A DNA stretch of 64,000 bases, taken from positions 1 to 64,000 of the forward strand of contig JAQWNP010000020.1 in the NCBI GenBank assembly GCA_029268515.1, in the 5' to 3' direction. Each line of letters starts with the position of its first letter. Within the stretch, counting starts at the first letter, position 1. Origin of the DNA: Phycisphaerales bacterium (GTDB taxonomy: Bacteria; Planctomycetota; Phycisphaerae; Phycisphaerales; SM1A02). The position numbers were made by a program, and so were the translations under genes. Positions 63,129 to 64,000 of the stretch are shown here, one piece after another. The notes beneath the pieces are model-generated. The model made no database searches. It was not told the origin of the DNA and saw only the letters and a list, made by a program, of their open reading frames with translations.

Positions 63129-64000
63129 TTACGTGTTATCGCGACGACGATCAGAGGCTTCATGCAGCAAACGCTTCTCTTTGGACGTCAATGCATGAAC
63201 TCCTTCACGTGAGATTTTGTCGAGGACCCGATCAATCTTGGCTCGATCAACAGTGCGATCTAAGCGACTACGTGACGTTGGATCAACACGCCCCAAGATG
63301 TCAAAGAAACCATGCAAGAGATGTGGCCGGCGTATGAAGTAAAAACCTGCAGCTGCGCCTCCAAGGTGAGCCGCTTCACCGCCTGCATTACCTTTGCCCA
63401 GCAGGACCCACACAATTGAGAGTATCACAAGGCCCCAGGCCAACTGGGCGAGTTTCATTGGAATGATAAAGAACAGAAGCACCGTCACCTTTGGTGCCAA
63501 GAACGCCCCAGCCAGCAAGACTCCAAAGACACCAGCAGACGCACCGATAAGCGGCGTATCTGTTGAATAAAACAAGAGCCCTGGCACATTGAAACCTGGC
63601 CACAGCAAGTCAACGATATAACCACCGAGATTAAGAAACAGGTACAAGATGGCGCCGAACATGCCACACAAAATATAGAACGCCAGGTAACGCTTACCTC
63701 CGAGGTAGGCTTCCACGATTGAACCGAAAAAGAAAAGTCCAATCATATTGAACAAGAGATGATTGAAGTCAAAATGTAGAAATTGAAATCCAATGAAGCG
63801 CCAAAACTCGAAGCCTAAAAAGCCACGACTCGTAGAAAAGTGCCCCCACTCCATCAACGGATTAACGGGCCTATTGCCGAGTACCAATTGGTACCCGAGT
63901 ACCTGACGGGTCTGCCTTTCAATGATCGGATGTCCGTACCCAAGATTTCCCGGCGCTAACTCGACGGTACTGCTGATCTCATAATCAACATCATTAAGGC
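63129..64000 (-). CDS. Rhomboid-family intramembrane serine protease (partial at right edge)
   Basis: The frame is open to the window edge; a TTG start at 63887 is possible but unlikely, because in-frame sequence continues upstream and a first membrane span is missing from the visible part. Features: W-R-F-I-G-F-Q-F-L-H-F-D-F-N-H-L-L-F-N, the family's L-x-H-x-x-x-x-H-L-x-x-N motif, G-A-S-A-G-V-F-G with the catalytic Ser, and A-A-H-L-G-G with the catalytic His. A basic C-terminal helix of about 60 residues follows. It cleaves membrane proteins within the bilayer. First visible gene of the tgt-yajC-secDF run. Confidence 0.9.
   Translation of the reverse strand, partial: LNDVDYEISSTVELAPGNLGYGHPIIERQTRQVLGYQLVLGNRPVNPLMEWGHFSTSRGFLGFEFWRFIGFQFLHFDFNHLLFNMIGLFFFGSIVEAYLGGKRYLAFYILCGMFGAILYLFLNLGGYIVDLLWPGFNVPGLLFYSTDTPLIGASAGVFGVLLAGAFLAPKVTVLLFFIIPMKLAQLAWGLVILSIVWVLLGKGNAGGEAAHLGGAAAGFYFIRRPHLLHGFFDILGRVDPTSRSRLDRTVDRAKIDRVLDKISREGVHALTSKEKRLLHEASDRRRDNT

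Noticed and set aside
1-64000. tRNA, rRNA, CRISPR arrays, insertion sequences, phage integrases
   Set aside because: I looked on both strands and saw no cloverleaf, rRNA-like stretch, spaced short repeats or transposase/integrase motifs.

Overview
The window looks like a chromosomal segment of a marine-type planctomycete, most likely of the class Phycisphaerae. This is inferred from gene content, not from a database search. The evidence is many secreted right-handed beta-helix proteins ending in a dockerin-like EF-hand pair (pattern D-x-N-G-D-x-x-V-D-x-x-D-F-S-x-L-L-I-x-F-G, often followed by a Cys and an R-A-A tail), thrombospondin-type-3 calcium repeats, a Cys-type sulfatase, a GH9 cellulase, a zinc-ribbon membrane protein and a fused SecDF. 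Overall G+C is about 50 percent, with one clearly G+C-richer stretch near 26.4-28.4 kb. I saw no rRNA, tRNA, CRISPR array, integrase or transposase.

Layout. 1-12.3 kb: a broken dockerin protein at the left edge, a multi-pass membrane protein, two paralogous FG-GAP/TSP3/Ig-like secreted proteins (2.8-5.1 and 9.8-11.9 kb), a YdhR-like protein, a membrane-anchored repeat protein, and a two-gene + strand unit (6.7-9.6 kb) whose products share an unusual Trp-Pro-x-Asn-His repeat. 12.4-27.2 kb: mostly minus-strand secreted proteins, namely beta-helix proteins, a modular GH9 cellulase with dockerin, CBM3 and CBM2, and an RCC1-like repeat protein. YaaA, a fatty-acid desaturase and a zinc-ribbon membrane protein lie among them. 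27.4-34.5 kb: an amidinotransferase, then two tandem + strand beta-helix paralogues without dockerins lying between two perfect 111-bp direct repeats, then an NTF2-like protein, an NAD-dependent epimerase and a ketopantoate-reductase-like protein in one minus-strand unit. 34.7-44.5 kb: sulfatase, two more dockerin beta-helix proteins, an aminotransferase/ornithine-cyclodeaminase pair, and a divergent SDR/aldose-epimerase pair.

44.7-64 kb is the housekeeping half: a FlgI-like lipoprotein with repeat helices, SMC, an alpha/beta-hydrolase fused to a GT-C-type membrane glycosyltransferase, NAD-type isocitrate dehydrogenase, an FAD oxidoreductase overlapping an aldo/keto reductase, a LysM protein, and the minus-strand run rhomboid - tgt - yajC - secDF that ends in a strong hairpin terminator.

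How it fits together: the left two thirds is an extracellular-protein region. Calcium-binding EF-hand/TSP3 modules recur in cellulase, beta-helix, RCC1 and FG-GAP proteins, which suggests a common way of exporting, folding or docking them. No cohesin-like partner is visible here. The most novel-looking items are the W-P-x-N-H repeat pair, the 111-bp direct repeats bounding a 3.6-kb segment, and the hydrolase-glycosyltransferase fusion.
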